This document shows, piece by piece, positions 5,626 to 6,874 of a stretch of DNA of 6,874 nt; the stretch's first letter is position 1; each line of letters starts with the position of its first letter. The stretch lies in the NCBI GenBank assembly GCA_031178565.1, contig JAPSIU010000144.1, positions 1-6,874 of the forward strand, read 5' to 3'. The stretch comes from Leucobacter sp. (lineage in GTDB: Bacteria > Actinomycetota > Actinomycetes > Actinomycetales > Microbacteriaceae). The position numbers and the translations under genes were made by a program. The notes under the pieces are model-generated. The model was given only the letters and a program-made list of their open reading frames with translations. It did no database searches and was not told the DNA's origin.

Positions 5626-6874
5626 ATGAGTACGGTCGGCACCGGTACGGCGACCGCGCGTACGGCGACCGGTACGGCGACCGCCGTTGATGGGCCGGTC
5701 CTCCGCAGGTCGAGAATCGTGCGGTGGTTCTCGGAACGCCCGCGGATCGGCGACGTCGCCGTGATCCTCGTCATCACACTGCCGTTGCCCTCCGTGCTGC
5801 TGCTGACCGCCCCGCAGCACGCCTGGCTCGGCTATCTTTGCACGGCGGCGGTCGCTGTCGTGTTCTGGTGGCGACGGTCCCACCCGCTCGCGGTGCTGCT
5901 GCTCGGTGTGGGGATCGCGGCGCTGAACCCGGTCTACGCGCACTCCATCAGCGGCGCCGCGTTCGAGAGCGTGTTCGGCGTGTTCGCTCTGGCGACCCGG
6001 GCGCGGCCCCGCACGGCCCTGTTCGGCTATCTCGGGAGCCAGATGGTCATCCTCGCGGTCTCGGGTATCGCCATCCTGCTCGGGCTCCGCGAGAACCTCC
6101 CGTACGTGCTGCTGCAGCCGGCTCCGCTCATCGCGCTCGCGCTCGGCATCGCCGTGCGCGCGAACGGTGCGCGCCGCGCCGCGCTGGAGGAGGTCGTCGC
6201 GATGCGCGTCGAGCGGGCGGCGCGCGCGGAGCGGGCGAGGATCACCGCCGAGATGCACGACGTCGTCGCCCACTCGGTCACCGTGATGATCGCGCTCGCG
6301 GGCGGCGCGCGGGCGGGGTGGCAGAAGCATCCGGAACGCGCTCGGCAAGCGCTCGACCAGCTCGGCAGCGTCGGAGCCGAGGCGCTGGGGGAGATGCAGC
6401 GGATTCTCGGCGTGCTGCGCAGCGGTGATGACGACCTCGACGAGGCGCTCGAGCGCTCGGGCCACAACGTTCCCCCGCTCGAGGAGCTGGTCGAGGTGTT
6501 CCGGGCCGCCGGACTGCCGGTCGCCCTCGAGCGGCGCGGAGGCGAGACGCCCGCCGATCCCGCACTGCGCACCACCGTGTACCGCATCGTGCAGGAGTCG
6601 CTCACGAACGCGCTGCGCTATGCGAGAGACGCGAGCCGCGTGGACGTCGCGATCGACTGCCGGGAGGACGCGCTGATCGTCACGGTGCAGGACGACGGTG
6701 CCGCTGGCGCTGCGGATGCAACGGCTGCGGCGGAGGGCCGGTTCGGCCGGGGAGAGGGATTTCCCGGACCCGGCTTCGCGCTCGGCGGCGGTGTCGGTCT
6801 GCCCGCCATGCGCGAGCGCGCAGCGGTATTCGGGGGAACCCTCGACGCCGGCCCCGACGCCTCCGGGACAGGAT
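5626..6874 (+). CDS. DesK/NarL-type sensor histidine kinase (3' end outside window)
   Basis: At least 416 residues; the frame is open to the right edge. After a low-complexity Thr/Ala/Gly N-terminus come about five or six membrane helices (roughly 44-61, 67-82, 88-104, 112-124, 132-153, 160-177), with no large extracellular sensor domain. A HisKA_3 dimerisation domain follows, with the phospho-acceptor His211 in AEMHDVVAHSVTVM. The HATPase domain has an N-box QESLTNALRYA (Asn328), a G1 box VQDDG (Asp357) and a G2 box GGGVGLPAMRERA, and only the last residues of the domain are probably missing. Such kinases phosphorylate LuxR/NarL-type response regulators, usually encoded immediately downstream. 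The start chosen is ATG 5626, with GAGG 5 bases upstream. In-frame alternatives are GTG 5602 (AGGAG 14 bases away) and ATG 5551/5554 (no ribosome-binding site). It is divergent from the exporter operon, which it probably controls. The Ala/Gly-rich stretch between the G1 and G2 boxes (about 359-387) is long for the family. Confidence 0.92.
   Translation, partial: MSTVGTGTATARTATGTATAVDGPVLRRSRIVRWFSERPRIGDVAVILVITLPLPSVLLLTAPQHAWLGYLCTAAVAVVFWWRRSHPLAVLLLGVGIAALNPVYAHSISGAAFESVFGVFALATRARPRTALFGYLGSQMVILAVSGIAILLGLRENLPYVLLQPAPLIALALGIAVRANGARRAALEEVVAMRVERAARAERARITAEMHDVVAHSVTVMIALAGGARAGWQKHPERARQALDQLGSVGAEALGEMQRILGVLRSGDDDLDEALERSGHNVPPLEELVEVFRAAGLPVALERRGGETPADPALRTTVYRIVQESLTNALRYARDASRVDVAIDCREDALIVTVQDDGAAGAADATAAAEGRFGRGEGFPGPGFALGGGVGLPAMRERAAVFGGTLDAGPDASGTG
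5629..5685. repeat. degenerate GTACGGCGACC repeats at the kinase N-terminus
   Basis: Three close copies of (G/C)GTACGGCGACC (5644-5655, 5659-5670, 5671-5682) follow a weaker copy at 5629-5643. Spacing is 15, 15 and 12 bases, so frame is kept. They encode a Thr/Ala/Gly-rich stretch (residues about 2-20) before the membrane domain. Confidence 0.75.

Noticed and set aside
5724..6428. 234-codon plus-strand open frame overlapping the kinase
   Set aside because: It is in a different frame from the H-box and N-box motifs and has an Arg/Ala-rich composition without membrane segments.
5527..6465. 312-codon minus-strand open frame opposite the kinase
   Set aside because: Translation is a charged, His/Arg/Asp-rich shadow; the plus strand carries clear kinase motifs over the same bases.
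1..6874. Mobile elements, CRISPR arrays, tRNA or rRNA genes
   Set aside because: No transposase-like reading frame, no regularly spaced repeats with unique spacers, and no RNA gene signature was found on either strand.

Overview
The window looks like a chromosomal fragment of a high-GC Gram-positive bacterium, probably an actinobacterium and possibly of the Microbacteriaceae. The basis is very high GC content, almost exclusive G/C at third codon positions, GTG starts, tightly overlapping genes, and a DesK/NarL-type sensor kinase beside an FtsX-type ABC exporter. The genus is inference; no RNA gene or other taxonomic marker is present.

Layout. Six genes run leftward (minus strand) from about 5398 to the left edge, in this transcription order: ABC-transporter ATPase (4622-5398), FtsX-like permease (3219-4625), DMT/EamA-like membrane transporter (2275-3222), GT4-type glycosyltransferase (1073-2284), alpha/beta hydrolase (172-1083), and the N-terminus of a membrane protein cut by the window edge (1-137). 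The first five overlap by 4, 4, 10 and 11 bases and the sixth follows after 34 bases, so they very probably form one translationally coupled operon. On the plus strand, a DesK-like sensor histidine kinase (start about 5626) is transcribed divergently and runs off the right edge. Its response regulator is expected just beyond the window.

The intergenic region 5399-5625 is the most informative non-coding part. Two near-identical 17-base elements (TCCAYCCACGGGTGGTG, 16/17 matching) face away from each other. Each lies the same distance (23 bases from its core palindrome) from a TAGSGT -10-like hexamer, and neither promoter has a recognisable -35. If transcription starts 8 bases past each hexamer, both palindromes centre at -41.5, a usual position for an activator touching RNA polymerase. 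The ATPase transcript would then be leaderless, starting on its own ATG. The simplest model is that the kinase and its unseen regulator activate both their own gene and the exporter operon through this symmetric divergent promoter.

How the genes may work together (inference): a kinase senses an envelope stress or compound and induces an FtsX-type exporter plus a set of accessory envelope genes (small-molecule transporter, glycosyltransferase, hydrolase, membrane protein). The ATPase/permease/kinase combination is a known style of antimicrobial or envelope-stress module. Adding a glycosyltransferase, hydrolase and DMT transporter to the same tightly coupled transcript is the less expected part. 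Short in-frame tandem repeats at the ends of three of these genes, and a CGGT tetranucleotide run in the glycosyltransferase, are secondary curiosities.
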